Shown here piece after piece: positions 35,116 through 43,698 of a stretch of 64,000 nt of DNA. Position numbers and translations under genes: made by a program. The notes beneath the pieces were generated by a model. It did no database searches and was not told where the DNA came from. It was given only the letters and a program-made list of their open reading frames with translations. This stretch comes from Salinimicrobium sp050750585. GTDB taxonomy: Bacteria; Bacteroidota; Bacteroidia; Flavobacteriales; Flavobacteriaceae. The DNA lies in contig NZ_JBOJLM010000004.1 of NCBI RefSeq assembly GCF_050750585.1, positions 124,001 to 188,000 on the forward strand, written 5' to 3'. Numbering within the stretch: the stretch's first letter is position 1; each line of letters opens with the position of its first letter.

Positions 35116-36730
35116 AATAGCATTTTTTGCAGCCCTTCCGGTGCTGTTATTTACAACAGTAAGTTATAAATCAGATTTCTTTGAGATCGCCAAACAGCTC
35201 GAGATCTTCACCACGCTGTTCAAAGAACTCAACATGAATTATGTTGATGAGACTAATCCTGCAGAATTGATGGATACCGCCATAAATGCAATGCTTGAAG
35301 ATCTTGATCCTTATACCCATTACTGGAATGAACAGGAAGTGCAGGCGGCCAAGATAGACAACGCTGGCGAATACACCGGCATAGGTGCCACAGTAGGCAT
35401 AAAAGCCGATAAAATTGTCATTTTAGAGCCCTATAAAGATTATCCTGCCGATAAAGCCGGTTTAAAAGCCGGAGATGAAATAATAAAGATTGGGAATATT
35501 TCTGTTGAAAATTTTAGCGAAGATGCGGGAGAATTGCTCAAAGGTGCGCCAAATTCTCAGGTAGAACTCACTTTTATTCGCCAGGGAGAAACCAAAACTA
35601 CCACCCTTACCCGTGGAGCTGTTGAGATCAAAGCTGTACCCTTTTACGAACTGCTGGAAGATAAGACCGGGTACATTGTGCTTTCTCAGTTTAACCGCAA
35701 CGCTTCGGCCGAAACTGTGAACGCCTTAAAAGATTTAAAAGAGCAGGGGGCAGAAAAGATCATTCTTGACCTGCGTGGAAATCCCGGCGGATTACTTTCT
35801 GAAGCTATTAATGTGACCAACATTTTTGTACCACAGGGAGAGTTGATCACCAGTACAAAATCGGCAGTTGAAAAGTATAATCAGACGTTTTCAACAAACA
35901 AAAAAGCTATAGATCCGGAGATTCCCCTGGCGGTATTGATCAACGGTCGCAGTGCTTCTGCCAGTGAGATTGTTGCAGGTGCTTTGCAGGATTTAGACAG
36001 GGCGGTGGTCATTGGAGCCCGCAGCTTTGGTAAAGGCCTTGTACAGCGACCTAAAGACCTCACTTACGGCACTCAACTTAAGGTTACAATCTCAAGATAT
36101 TACACGCCCAGCGGCCGCTGCATACAGGCGCTCGATTACCGTCACCGCGACGAAGAAGGAAATGCAGTGCGTTATTCGGAAAAAGATTACAACGAATTCA
36201 AAACACGAAATGGAAGAAAAGTCTATGACGGCGGCGGAATTTCACCCGATATTAAACTGGAAACTTCGGAATTTAGCGATGTCACCAATGCATTGCTCTT
36301 CGAAAATGCCATTTTTGACTACGCAACAAACTACTATTACACCCATAATTTGAATTCTCCTGAAGACTTCAGCTTTACAGAAAAAGATTATTCAGATTTT
36401 AAAGAGTATCTAAATACAGTGGGATTTGAATACCAAACAGTTACAGAAGAAGAACTGCAGGATGTTATTGATGCTGCCCAAAAAGAAGGTTATCAACAAG
36501 ATCTTTCAACAGCGTTGAAAAGTATAGAAGAGGCAATTTCAACTTCGAAGGAACAGGCTCTAAACAACAAAAAAGCTGAGATTATGAGCCTTATTTCAGA
36601 AGAGATTATCAAGCGGTATTTCTACAAAGAAGGGCTTTATGAATACTATGTGAAGAAAAATCCTGAAATCCTGAAGGCAAAGGAAATTCTTCAGGATAAA
36701 GCTCAATATCAGAACATTCTAAAAGGTTAA
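35096..36730 (+). CDS. S41-family C-terminal processing peptidase
   Basis: The 544-residue periplasmic protease has a signal or anchor segment (about 1-20), a PDZ domain around the PADKAGLKAGDEIIKIG stretch (about 110-180) and an S41 catalytic domain. The serine motif (GRSASASEIVAGAL) and the following lysine motif (GARSFGKGLVQ) give the Ser-Lys dyad. A long C-terminal helical region follows (about 400-544). It removes C-terminal tails from or degrades envelope proteins. It overlaps rnpA and converges with the GNAT gene by a 4-nt stop overlap. Confidence 0.95.
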   Translation: MKKTLSKIAFFAALPVLLFTTVSYKSDFFEIAKQLEIFTTLFKELNMNYVDETNPAELMDTAINAMLEDLDPYTHYWNEQEVQAAKIDNAGEYTGIGATVGIKADKIVILEPYKDYPADKAGLKAGDEIIKIGNISVENFSEDAGELLKGAPNSQVELTFIRQGETKTTTLTRGAVEIKAVPFYELLEDKTGYIVLSQFNRNASAETVNALKDLKEQGAEKIILDLRGNPGGLLSEAINVTNIFVPQGELITSTKSAVEKYNQTFSTNKKAIDPEIPLAVLINGRSASASEIVAGALQDLDRAVVIGARSFGKGLVQRPKDLTYGTQLKVTISRYYTPSGRCIQALDYRHRDEEGNAVRYSEKDYNEFKTRNGRKVYDGGGISPDIKLETSEFSDVTNALLFENAIFDYATNYYYTHNLNSPEDFSFTEKDYSDFKEYLNTVGFEYQTVTEEELQDVIDAAQKEGYQQDLSTALKSIEEAISTSKEQALNNKKAEIMSLISEEIIKRYFYKEGLYEYYVKKNPEILKAKEILQDKAQYQNILKG

Positions 36731-37167
36731 TTCTTTATCATGCCTATATGAGGGATGCCATCTTCAAGATATCCTTCCCCTGTTTGTTGAAACCCGTGAC
36801 TTTCGTAGAATTTAGTTAGATAAGTTTGAGCAGATAATTTAATTTTTTCGGTGCTGTATTGCTCTTCAATAGCTTTTATAGAAGCTGTGAGGATTTGGTG
36901 AGCATAGTTTTTTCCACGATGAGTTTCTTTGACCAGCACACGGCCTATCGCAGCCTCTTCAAAGTAAATTCCGGGGGCAAAGAGTCGGGTGTAGGCTACG
37001 AGATCTTTTCCGTCAAAGCCCAGCACATGCAGGGCTTTTTGATCTTTTCCATCAATATCCTGGTAAACACAATTTTGTTCCACCACAAAAACTTCAGACC
37101 TAAGTTGCAGGATTTGATACAACTCATGAATACTAAGGTCTTCAAAAGTGGCAATTTTTAACTCCAT
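36727..37167 (-). CDS. GNAT N-acetyltransferase (ElaA-like)
   Basis: The 146-residue cytoplasmic protein has the GNAT fold. The acetyl-CoA loop is at IGRVLVKETHRGKNYAHQIL (about 75-95). The N-terminal LYQILQLRSEVFVVEQNC is typical of the ElaA subfamily, whose substrate is unknown. The stop codon of rpiB overlaps its ATG by one base (TAATG), so the two genes are translationally coupled. Confidence 0.9.
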   Translation of the reverse strand: MELKIATFEDLSIHELYQILQLRSEVFVVEQNCVYQDIDGKDQKALHVLGFDGKDLVAYTRLFAPGIYFEEAAIGRVLVKETHRGKNYAHQILTASIKAIEEQYSTEKIKLSAQTYLTKFYESHGFQQTGEGYLEDGIPHIGMIKN

Positions 37168-37598
37168 TATTTACAGGCAATCTTTTCTACACGTCGGCTG
37201 TGACGGCCACCTTCAAATTCGGTATCAAGAAACACCTGCACCATCTCAACAGCCTGTTCTTTTGAAGTATATCGCGCAGGGATACTAAGTATATTCGCGT
37301 TGTTGTGTTCTCTTGCCAGGGCAGCGATCTCTTTGATCCAGCAAAGCGCCGAACGAACCGACTGATGCTTGTTTGCAGTCATATTGGCCCCATTACCGCT
37401 CCCACAGATGATGATCCCAAAATCAACCGTTTTATTCTCCACATCCTGGGCTACCGGATGAACAAAATCGGGATAATCTACACTTTCTTCAGAATCGGTA
37501 CCGTGATTGATCACTTCAATATTTCTTGATTTCAGGTAATCAACAACAGCGGTTTTATATGTAGTACCGGCGTGGTCATTTCCAATAGATATTTTCAT
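37167..37598 (-). CDS. rpiB: Ribose 5-phosphate isomerase B
   Basis: The 143-residue protein is of the RpiB/LacAB family. It interconverts ribose-5-P and ribulose-5-P in the pentose phosphate pathway. The N-terminal IGNDHAG and the GIIICGSGNGANMTANK active-site segment, with its catalytic Cys, are clear. Length is normal (about 145). It is the first gene of a two-gene operon with the GNAT gene and has a good -7 box upstream. Confidence 0.94.
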   Translation of the reverse strand: MKISIGNDHAGTTYKTAVVDYLKSRNIEVINHGTDSEESVDYPDFVHPVAQDVENKTVDFGIIICGSGNGANMTANKHQSVRSALCWIKEIAALAREHNNANILSIPARYTSKEQAVEMVQVFLDTEFEGGRHSRRVEKIACK

Positions 37599-37620
37599 AA
37601 GAGGCAGGTTTGATGAGCCA

Positions 37621-37628
37621 CAAAGGTA
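37621..37628 (-). promoter_or_regulatory. Promoter -7 box for rpiB
   Basis: On the minus strand TACCTTTG matches TAnnTTTG exactly, 22 nt upstream of the rpiB ATG. A TTG upstream (complement near 37641-37645) could be part of the -33 box, but the spacing is short. Confidence 0.5.
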
Positions 37629-38119
37629 AAAATTTGAGTTATCAACTTCTATTTTAGCGTTTGTTAATTAAATGTTACAAGATCTTTAAAACTAAGCCTT
37701 TATAAAAGTTCATAATTTGTTTATAAATGGAGACGAAAAAATCAAAACGAAATTTGGATTGTTCAGCTAAAAATCGAATATGAAAGAATTACCGAGACAT
37801 GGAAATTTTAAACTCACTTTTTTCCGGGAAGTTTTCAGCAGTCAAAATTCACTTCTGAACATCAGATTAAGGGAAAGTTATTAAATGTTTAAATTCACAT
37901 TTCATTATGAACAGTTGTTAAGAAAAAGTAAAATTTCAGTAGTAATCAGGAGCTTACCTGTAGCTGCTGCTGTTCATAACTTGTTACCTCACTACTGCAG
38001 ACCACAAATCCAAAAAACTTCAGAAAAAGTTATTGTACATATCAACAGACTATAATACTCCATCATTTTAATTTTTTAAAAAAGAAAGAAAATATAAATA
38101 GTATTATAACTGTTGACAA
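37629..38119. other. Long AT-rich gap without a recognised gene
   Basis: About 490 nt upstream of rpiB and downstream of the DUF2007 gene hold no convincing frame on either strand. An isolated copy of the half-site TTTATAAAAGT lies at 37699-37709. A possible short hairpin (CAGG...CCTG) lies near 37950. Nothing else is supported. Confidence 0.5.
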
Positions 38120-38362
38120 CTAAACGATCTTTAGTGGAGCAGGATCCTGATTAAACCTGTCGATGATCTCCCTGGCGCGATCTACGTCGAGTGGGTGGAC
38201 CTTGAGTTTAATTCCGCCCAGGGCGGTCGAGTATAAAGGGAAGACGTCAAGCATAGTGTCATTTTGAAAGAAATGTTCAATACCTTCCTGCTGGAGAAGT
38301 AACTTGAGAATAGCGTATTCGTGGCGATAGGTAAAGATCGCAAGAGTGATGAAATTGGTCAT
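38120..38362 (-). CDS. DUF2007 (putative signal-transducing) protein
   Basis: The 80-residue protein resembles the DUF2007 family, small alpha/beta domains similar to the ACT/PII-like fold. Visible hallmarks are the N-terminal strand-helix TYRHEYAILKLLLQQEGIEHFFQND and a C-terminal LDVDRAREIIDRF helix. Function is unknown. It lies 31 nt downstream of a small membrane-protein gene on the same strand. Confidence 0.8.
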   Translation of the reverse strand: MTNFITLAIFTYRHEYAILKLLLQQEGIEHFFQNDTMLDVFPLYSTALGGIKLKVHPLDVDRAREIIDRFNQDPAPLKIV

Positions 38363-38393
38363 AGCAAAGTCCTTGCTATTAAGATATTACTTT

Positions 38394-38537
38394 CTAGTGG
38401 AGAGTGGAAGAAATTTTTCCAGGAAAAGAACCTGAAACCGGCGTATTTAATGTGCGGTTTATGGAGGCGACAAAAGTAAGAACACCAATCACGAAAATCA
38501 GGATAAAAACAACGGTTATTTTGGTTGATTTGTTCAT
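38394..38537 (-). CDS. Small single-span membrane protein (47 residues)
   Basis: A 48-codon frame runs from ATG at 38537 to TAG at 38394. It starts MNKSTKITVVFILIFVIGVL and continues with a hydrophobic stretch to residue 25, followed by a polar Ser/Thr/Pro-rich tail. A basic start, one transmembrane helix and its position 31 nt upstream of the DUF2007 gene make it a plausible real gene. No homologue family is recognised. A longer frame overlapping on the same strand lacks these features and is probably a shadow. Confidence 0.55.
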   Translation of the reverse strand: MNKSTKITVVFILIFVIGVLTFVASINRTLNTPVSGSFPGKISSTLH

Positions 38538-38731
38538 TGAGCGATATTCTGGACACCAGGATTTGACATCAACAAAATTAATATAATTTTAAGATATCTT
38601 AGTTTTAAATGTTAATTTTTTCTTATCAATAGATTGTCTTATTGTGAATGATTCCTTGTTGTGAATTGAAATTACTATAAATTCAGGTAGATGTAAATTA
38701 TAAGGCTTAATTTTATAGCTTAAATTTTGAA

Positions 38732-40939
38732 ATGAGTAAAAAGAAATACAAAAATAATAAGAGTACCAGCCTCGAAAGTTCAACCCAAAGAATTTTGGGT
38801 ATTATGCGAAAGGAATCGGGGAAGGATTTTAACTATAAACAAATAGCAGCAAAACTGGGTGTAGATGATGCTTCCAGCAGGAATAAGATCATTCGATCTT
38901 TATCTCAGTTAGCTGCCAAGAAAAAAATTGAAGAGGTAGACAGAGGCCGTTATCGCATTAACAGCGATGTTGACCGCTACCGTGGCATTCTTGACATGAC
39001 TGCTAAAGGCAGTGGTTATGTGGTGGTAGAGGAGCTGAATGAAGATGTTTTTATCCCTTCAAATAATATCAATAAAGCTTTTGACGGTGACGAAGTTGAG
39101 ATCTATGTCTACAAACGTCGCCGCAACAAGAAATCTGAAGGAGAGATCACTGCGATCGTTAACCGGAAGAAAACAAGATTTGTTGGAGTTTTACAACTTC
39201 AGGATAACTTCGGATTTGTTGCCATACAGGATGGAAAAATGTACACCGATATTTTTGTTCAGAAGAATAAAATTGGTGAAGCAAAGAACGGTGATAAGGT
39301 AGTGGTTGAAATGGAAGAATGGCCAGAAAAAGCCGATTCTCCTTTTGGTCATGTAGTTCAGGTTCTTGGAAAACCGGGAGAACATCATACCGAAATTCAT
39401 TCGATACTTGCACAATACGGGCTTCCGCATGAATTTCCGCAAGAAGTGGAAGATTTTGCCCAGGGGATAGATACCAGCATTCAGGAAGATGAGATAAAGA
39501 AAAGAAGGGATATGCGTGAAGTTCTTACTTTCACTATTGACCCTAAAGATGCAAAAGATTTTGATGATGCCCTTAGTTTCCAACAATTAGAGAATGGCAA
39601 CTACGAGATAGGGATCCACATTGCCGATGTATCTCACTACGTGCAGCCGGGAACCATACTCGATGAAGAAGCTTTTAACCGTGCAACTTCGGTGTATCTG
39701 GTTGACAGGGTAGTACCCATGTTACCTGAAATCTTATCTAATAATGCCTGTTCGTTGCGACCAAATGAAGAAAAATATACTTTTTCGGCCGTTTTTGAAT
39801 TGACCGATAAAGGTGTGGTCAAAGATCAGTGGTTTGGAAGGACTGTAACTTATTCAGATGCGCGATTTGCCTATGAAGAGGCACAGTACATCATTGAAAC
39901 TACCGGGGGTGATATTCCTGCTGAAATTTCTATTACAGGAGAAAGCTATAGAACCGATGATGCCATAGTTTCGGCCGTTCTTAAAATGAACCAGATCGCC
40001 GAGGTGATGCGCAAAAAGAGAATGGGAGACGGTGCAATCTCTTTTGATAAAGTAGAGGTGAAATTTGAACTTGATGAGAAAAATGAACCTATTGGTGTTT
40101 TCTTTAAAACTTCTAAAGAAGCCAATAAACTCATTGAGGAATTCATGTTGCTGGCCAATAAAAAAGTGGCTGAATTCATTGGAAAGCAAAAACCGAAGAA
40201 GACTTTTGTTTACCGTTGCCATGATGAACCCGATGATGATAAACTTGCAGCCTTACAGTCACTGGTGAGCAAATTTGGACATAAGCTCAACCTTAAAGAT
40301 CAAAAACAAATATCGCAGTCCCTTAATAATCTGCTGCAAGATGTACAGGGAACCAAGGAGCAAAACCTTGTAGACACCCTTACTATTAGAACCATGAGTA
40401 AGGCCTATTACAGCACCGAGAATATTGGGCACTACGGGCTTGCCTTTAGTCACTACTCTCATTTTACTTCGCCAATTAGGAGGTATCCAGATGTAATGGC
40501 CCACAGGTTGCTCCAACACTATCTTGAGGATGGTAAGTCTGCACCCGAAGAAGAATACGAATCCAAGTGCCAGCACAGCAGTAACATGGAAGGTCTGGCA
40601 ACCAGTGCAGAGCGAGATTCCATCAAGTACATGCAAATAAAATTCATGCAAGATCACAATGATGAGGAGTTCCTGGGCGTTATTTCAGGAGTTACCGAGT
40701 GGGGGATCTATGTTGAAATCATGTCTAATAAATGTGAGGGCATGGTGAGACTGCGTGATATCAGGGAAGATCATTTTGATTTCGATCAGGAGCAATACGC
40801 TATTATTGGCCGAAATACAAAGAAGGTTTACCAGTTAGGTGACGAAGTATATGTTACGGTTAAAAATGCCGATCTTGTAAAAAGGCATTTGGACTTTAAT
40901 TTAATTGGAACCAAAGATGAAGTTGAAAAGCAAGACTAA
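38732..40939 (+). CDS. rnr: Ribonuclease R
   Basis: The 735-residue 3'-5' exoribonuclease degrades structured RNA. An N-terminal basic helix-turn-helix region (about 18-72) is followed by cold-shock domains (about 75-235), the RNB catalytic domain (DPKDAKDFDDALSF holds the metal-binding Asp residues, about 268-281) and a C-terminal S1 domain (about 640-720). Length is normal. The ATG is within an AT-rich leader without a Shine-Dalgarno. Its 3' end overlaps the head-GIN gene start by 23 nt. Confidence 0.97.
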   Translation: MSKKKYKNNKSTSLESSTQRILGIMRKESGKDFNYKQIAAKLGVDDASSRNKIIRSLSQLAAKKKIEEVDRGRYRINSDVDRYRGILDMTAKGSGYVVVEELNEDVFIPSNNINKAFDGDEVEIYVYKRRRNKKSEGEITAIVNRKKTRFVGVLQLQDNFGFVAIQDGKMYTDIFVQKNKIGEAKNGDKVVVEMEEWPEKADSPFGHVVQVLGKPGEHHTEIHSILAQYGLPHEFPQEVEDFAQGIDTSIQEDEIKKRRDMREVLTFTIDPKDAKDFDDALSFQQLENGNYEIGIHIADVSHYVQPGTILDEEAFNRATSVYLVDRVVPMLPEILSNNACSLRPNEEKYTFSAVFELTDKGVVKDQWFGRTVTYSDARFAYEEAQYIIETTGGDIPAEISITGESYRTDDAIVSAVLKMNQIAEVMRKKRMGDGAISFDKVEVKFELDEKNEPIGVFFKTSKEANKLIEEFMLLANKKVAEFIGKQKPKKTFVYRCHDEPDDDKLAALQSLVSKFGHKLNLKDQKQISQSLNNLLQDVQGTKEQNLVDTLTIRTMSKAYYSTENIGHYGLAFSHYSHFTSPIRRYPDVMAHRLLQHYLEDGKSAPEEEYESKCQHSSNMEGLATSAERDSIKYMQIKFMQDHNDEEFLGVISGVTEWGIYVEIMSNKCEGMVRLRDIREDHFDFDQEQYAIIGRNTKKVYQLGDEVYVTVKNADLVKRHLDFNLIGTKDEVEKQD

Positions 40940-41606
40940 AACAGGAATTCTATTGCCATTTTTTATGGTTTTCTTTAGCATGTCTCTCCTGGCGCAGGAT
41001 GTAAAGGAGAAGCTGGGGAATTTTGCTGAAGTAAAAACATTCAATGCCGTAGAAGTGGAGATCATTCCTGCTGCCAAAAATGAAATTGTCATTACCGGCC
41101 ACAGCAAGAATGATGTGAAGTTTGAGATCGTTGAAGACAGGCTGGAAATCCGCCTTTCTTTAGACAATATCTGGTCTAAGAACAATACTAAAATTAAGCT
41201 TTACACCAAAGACCTAAGCACTGTAGATGCAAATGAAGGTTCGCTGGTAACGGTTTCAGGGGAAATAAAAGGGCGGGAGCTCACCTTCCGAAGCCAGGAA
41301 GCAGCCGATATTCAGGCGGCACAGGTAATTGCTCAAAAAGTCAATGTAAAATCGATTTCTGGCGGAAAAGTTACGCTTGATGGCAAGGCGAAAGAACAGG
41401 TTGTGGAGATTAATACCGGGGGGCATTACTACGGAAGGGATCTGCGTACCCAAAGCACCGAAGTTAAAGCCGGTACTGCCGGTAGAGCCGAAGTTCATGC
41501 ATCAGATTATGTGAAGGCTACAGCCAAACTTGGCGGCACTGTAGAGATATTTGGAAACCCTGCTGAAGTAGATAAAAAAACCAGCCTGGGCGGAAAAATT
41601 TTATAA
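40917..41606 (+). CDS. Head-GIN domain (DUF2807) secreted protein
   Basis: The 229-residue protein has a basic start, a signal peptide to about residue 27 (SLLAQ) and a single DUF2807 beta-helix-like domain with repeated strand-turn units (LTFRSQEAADIQAAQ, VKSISGGKVTLDG). The family is common in Bacteroidota and its role is unknown, probably an envelope adhesin-like or scaffold function. I chose the ATG at 40917; an in-frame TTG at 40905 would add four residues. It overlaps the rnr stop. Confidence 0.85.
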   Translation: MKLKSKTKTGILLPFFMVFFSMSLLAQDVKEKLGNFAEVKTFNAVEVEIIPAAKNEIVITGHSKNDVKFEIVEDRLEIRLSLDNIWSKNNTKIKLYTKDLSTVDANEGSLVTVSGEIKGRELTFRSQEAADIQAAQVIAQKVNVKSISGGKVTLDGKAKEQVVEINTGGHYYGRDLRTQSTEVKAGTAGRAEVHASDYVKATAKLGGTVEIFGNPAEVDKKTSLGGKIL

Positions 41607-41620
41607 GTGAAGTAAAGTTC

Positions 41621-41628
41621 TATCTTTG
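41621..41628 (+). promoter_or_regulatory. Promoter -7 box for the LysE-type gene
   Basis: TATCTTTG matches TAnnTTTG exactly and lies 18 nt upstream of the ATG at 41647, right after the head-GIN stop. Confidence 0.55.
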
Positions 41629-41646
41629 TGAAACTAAAAGATTTGA

Positions 41647-42360
41647 ATGTTTCAGGATATATTGGCTGCAATACCTTTAGGCTTTTTTCTTGCTTTTTTA
41701 CTGGGACCGGTATTTTTCGTACTCCTGGAAACTGCAGCTATTAAAGGCTTTAGAGCGGCAATCTCATTCGATTTGGGAGTGATTTGTGCCGATATGATCT
41801 TTCTGCTAATCGCTTATTTAAGTACCACAAAACTATTGAACCGGATCAAAGATGATCCGGCTCTTTTTATTTTTGGGGGTGGCATTCTAGTCACTTATGG
41901 CATAATTCAGTTTGTTCAAAACCGCAGGGTGCTTGAGCACGAAGAAGTCCCCGAGATACAAAAACTCAATAAAAGGGATTACCTGGGTCTTGCTGCAAAA
42001 GGCTTTCTGCTCAACTTTATTAATATTGGCGTCCTTGGGTTTTGGTTGGGGCTTATCATCATTTTTGGGCCGCAAATGGAAATGGAAACCGACCGAATGG
42101 TCGTTTTTTTCAGCTCCATTTTAGGAACCTATTTCATTATTGACATTTTCAAGATCCTTGCTGCCAAAAAGCTCAACCGCAAGCTCACACCCAATCGTAT
42201 CTACAACGTTAAGAAGGTAATCAGCATTATTCTGGTGATTTTCGGGGTATTTTTAATCGCCCAGGGCCTTGTTCCAGATGAACTAACGCAACTTCAGGAT
42301 CAAATTGACAGCATCACCCCAGAATCTGGTGCATATATCGAATACTTCGAGCAGGAGTAG
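41647..42360 (+). CDS. LysE-family amino acid exporter
   Basis: The 237-residue membrane protein has six predicted transmembrane segments. The N-terminal PLGFFLAFLLGPVFFVLLETA matches the LysE/RhtB pattern (GPxxxxxxxxA). These proteins export amino acids or related small molecules. The acidic C-terminal tail (about 215-237) is an addition to the family core. It appears to have its own promoter. Confidence 0.9.
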   Translation: MFQDILAAIPLGFFLAFLLGPVFFVLLETAAIKGFRAAISFDLGVICADMIFLLIAYLSTTKLLNRIKDDPALFIFGGGILVTYGIIQFVQNRRVLEHEEVPEIQKLNKRDYLGLAAKGFLLNFINIGVLGFWLGLIIIFGPQMEMETDRMVVFFSSILGTYFIIDIFKILAAKKLNRKLTPNRIYNVKKVISIILVIFGVFLIAQGLVPDELTQLQDQIDSITPESGAYIEYFEQE

Positions 42361-42402
42361 CAAATCCACATCTGGAATTTTGTTTAAGAGATTAAAAGGC
42401 TT

Positions 42403-42427
42403 CAAAAATGCCATTTTTGGGAGGTAA
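42403..42427 (+). repeat. Copy of dispersed palindromic motif
   Basis: CAAAAATGCCATTTTTG followed by GGAGGTAA, 43 nt after the LysE-type stop. The core palindrome differs by one central base from the copy at 34276. Confidence 0.5.
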
Positions 42428-42430
42428 TAT

Positions 42431-42788
42431 TTCTGAAACTTCCGGCTTTGGCAATCAAATTTGAATAGAGTAATAAATATTTCTTCGGAAGTAGATTAAT
42501 ATGCATTTTGAATTCCTTCCGAAGTAAAATATGCCATTAACTTTCAGAAATAGTCGATTTATCTAGTTCTTCCAACTGAAGATTTTTGAACTTTCGAAGA
42601 AACTTCAGAATTAGAGGAAATTAGAGGTTCCTTTTTATCGCCGGAGTTTTATAAGGTGTCAAAAATGGCATTTGGAAGATGATTTTTTCTCTGAAAGATC
42701 ACATATTCAAAATGACATTTTTGAGAGGTAATGCCTGGCAAATTGCAACCATTAAGCTTCCAAAGAAGCAAACTAACGCAATTTTAGA
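42431..42788. other. Non-coding gap with degenerate motif copies
   Basis: No gene is visible. A truncated motif copy GTCAAAAATGGCATTT lies at 42658-42673 and another (CAAAATGACATTTTTGAGAGGTA) at 42708-42730. Several TTTCAGAAAT/CTTCGGAAG-like AT-rich words recur. Confidence 0.5.
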
Positions 42789-42914
42789 TTTGAACACAAA
42801 AAAAGCCTCTTAAAAAAGGAGCTTTTTTGGAGGCATCGCTCGTCCCGAATCGTCGGGAGAACCGCTGTACGTCACTGTAATATTTATTTTCACTTCATCC
42901 CTTTTAAGTAGAAT
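42789..42914 (-). repeat. Degenerate tandem unit 1: tRNA-Cys 3' end plus terminator
   Basis: This is the first of two about 125-bp units upstream (in + coordinates) of the true tRNA-Cys. It contains an A-tract/GGAGCTTTTTT hairpin half, then TGGAGGCATCG (CCA plus 3' acceptor strand) at 42828-42838, a CCCGA/TCGGG palindrome, and AACCGCTGTAC (T-arm and variable region) at 42860-42870. The rest of the tRNA is missing. Confidence 0.8.
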
Positions 42915-43038
42915 TTTGAACACAAAAAAAAACCCTTAAAAAAGGAGCTTTTTTGGAGGCATCGAACGTCCCGAATCATCGGGAGAACCGCTGTACGTCA
43001 CTAATATTTATTTTCAATTCTGTTCTTTAAAGTAGAAT
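42915..43038 (-). repeat. Degenerate tandem unit 2: tRNA-Cys 3' end plus terminator
   Basis: Second copy, 124-126 nt from its neighbours. It matches unit 1 closely, with TGGAGGCATCG at 42954-42964, the CCCGAatcaTCGGG palindrome and AACCGCTGTAC at 42986-42996. The flank AGTAGAATTTTGAA is shared with the sequence before the true terminator-tRNA copy. Confidence 0.8.
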
Positions 43039-43045
43039 TTTGAAT

Positions 43046-43077
43046 AAAAAAAAAGCTCCTTGAAAAAGGAGCTTTTT
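43046..43077 (-). terminator. Terminator of tRNA-Cys
   Basis: A perfect hairpin (AAGCTCCTT / AAGGAGCTT extended by A- and T-tracts) directly abuts the encoded CCA of the tRNA. Transcription of the tRNA (minus strand) ends here. Confidence 0.85.
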
Positions 43078-43151
43078 TGGAGGCATCGAGCGGATTCGAA
43101 CCGCTGTACAAGCTTTTGCAGAGCTCTGCCTAGCCACTCGGCCACGATGCC
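43078..43151 (-). tRNA. tRNA-Cys (GCA), CCA encoded
   Basis: On the minus strand the acceptor stem GGCATCG / CGATGCC, the D-arm starting GGCCGAGTGGC, the anticodon loop CTGCAAA (anticodon GCA), the T-arm AGCGG-TTCGAAT-CCGCT and discriminator U73 (typical for Cys) are all present. The 3' CCA is encoded (complement of TGG at 43078-43080). Total 74 nt with CCA. A terminator follows immediately, and two degenerate copies of its 3' end follow in tandem. Confidence 0.95.
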
Positions 43152-43233
43152 GTTTTATTTACGGAAGGCAAATGTAATAAAAATTCTTTTTTCAGGCCTA
43201 TGCTTTTGGTAGGCTTTGAAAATTATTGGCAAA

Positions 43234-43590
43234 TTATCGGCTTTTACTCCTTCTTACCGTTACCATAGCGACATTTCCGCCTATTGGAGGATTGATTTTT
43301 GAAACATCTACCCTCACTTTTTGAACAATGAGCAGCTCGTTGAGAACCCGGTTGATGATCCTTTCGGCTACTGTTTCCAATAACTTTGAACGAATGGCCA
43401 TTTCTTCCTTCACGATCTTGTTAAGGTGAACGTAATCTATGGTGTCTTTAAGGGCATCGGTTTTGGCCGAAAGAGACAGGTCACCGTTAACTTTAAGATC
43501 TACCCTGTAATCACTGCCTATTTGGCCTTCTTCTTCGAGACAACCGTGATAGGCGAAAACTTTAATATTTCTGAGTTTTATACTTCCCAA
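43234..43590 (-). CDS. folB: Dihydroneopterin aldolase
   Basis: The 118-residue enzyme of folate synthesis converts 7,8-dihydroneopterin to 6-hydroxymethyl-dihydropterin and glycolaldehyde. Family features are IKVFAYHGCLEEEGQIGSDY near the N-terminus (Tyr and Glu of the active site) and KINPPIGGNV near the C-terminus. I place the start at a TTG (43590), giving MGSIKLRNIKVFAYHG, the usual family N-terminus. The longer frame would run into the divergent glnS gene. Confidence 0.9.
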   Translation of the reverse strand: MGSIKLRNIKVFAYHGCLEEEGQIGSDYRVDLKVNGDLSLSAKTDALKDTIDYVHLNKIVKEEMAIRSKLLETVAERIINRVLNELLIVQKVRVDVSKINPPIGGNVAMVTVRRSKSR

Positions 43591-43664
43591 AACTTTATTT
43601 TTTGCGAAGATAGCAACAATTAAGAAGACAGCGGTACAGCAGCGGAATTGATGTTTATTTTCTG

Positions 43665-43672
43665 TAATTTTG
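43665..43672 (+). promoter_or_regulatory. Promoter -7 box for glnS
   Basis: TAATTTTG matches TAnnTTTG, 26 nt upstream of the glnS ATG. Confidence 0.45.
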
Positions 43673-43698
43673 TTCCCCTTAAAGTTGAACTGTAAACT

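Noticed and set aside
37699..37709. Copy of the half-site TTTATAAAAGT upstream of rpiB as a third operator
   Set aside because: The left arm is absent at the right spacing and 11 AT-rich bases can recur by chance.
42789..43038. Two repeated units read as a CRISPR array or extra tRNA genes
   Set aside because: Only two degenerate units of about 125 bp exist without spacers, and both lack the 5' half, D-arm and anticodon arm of a tRNA.
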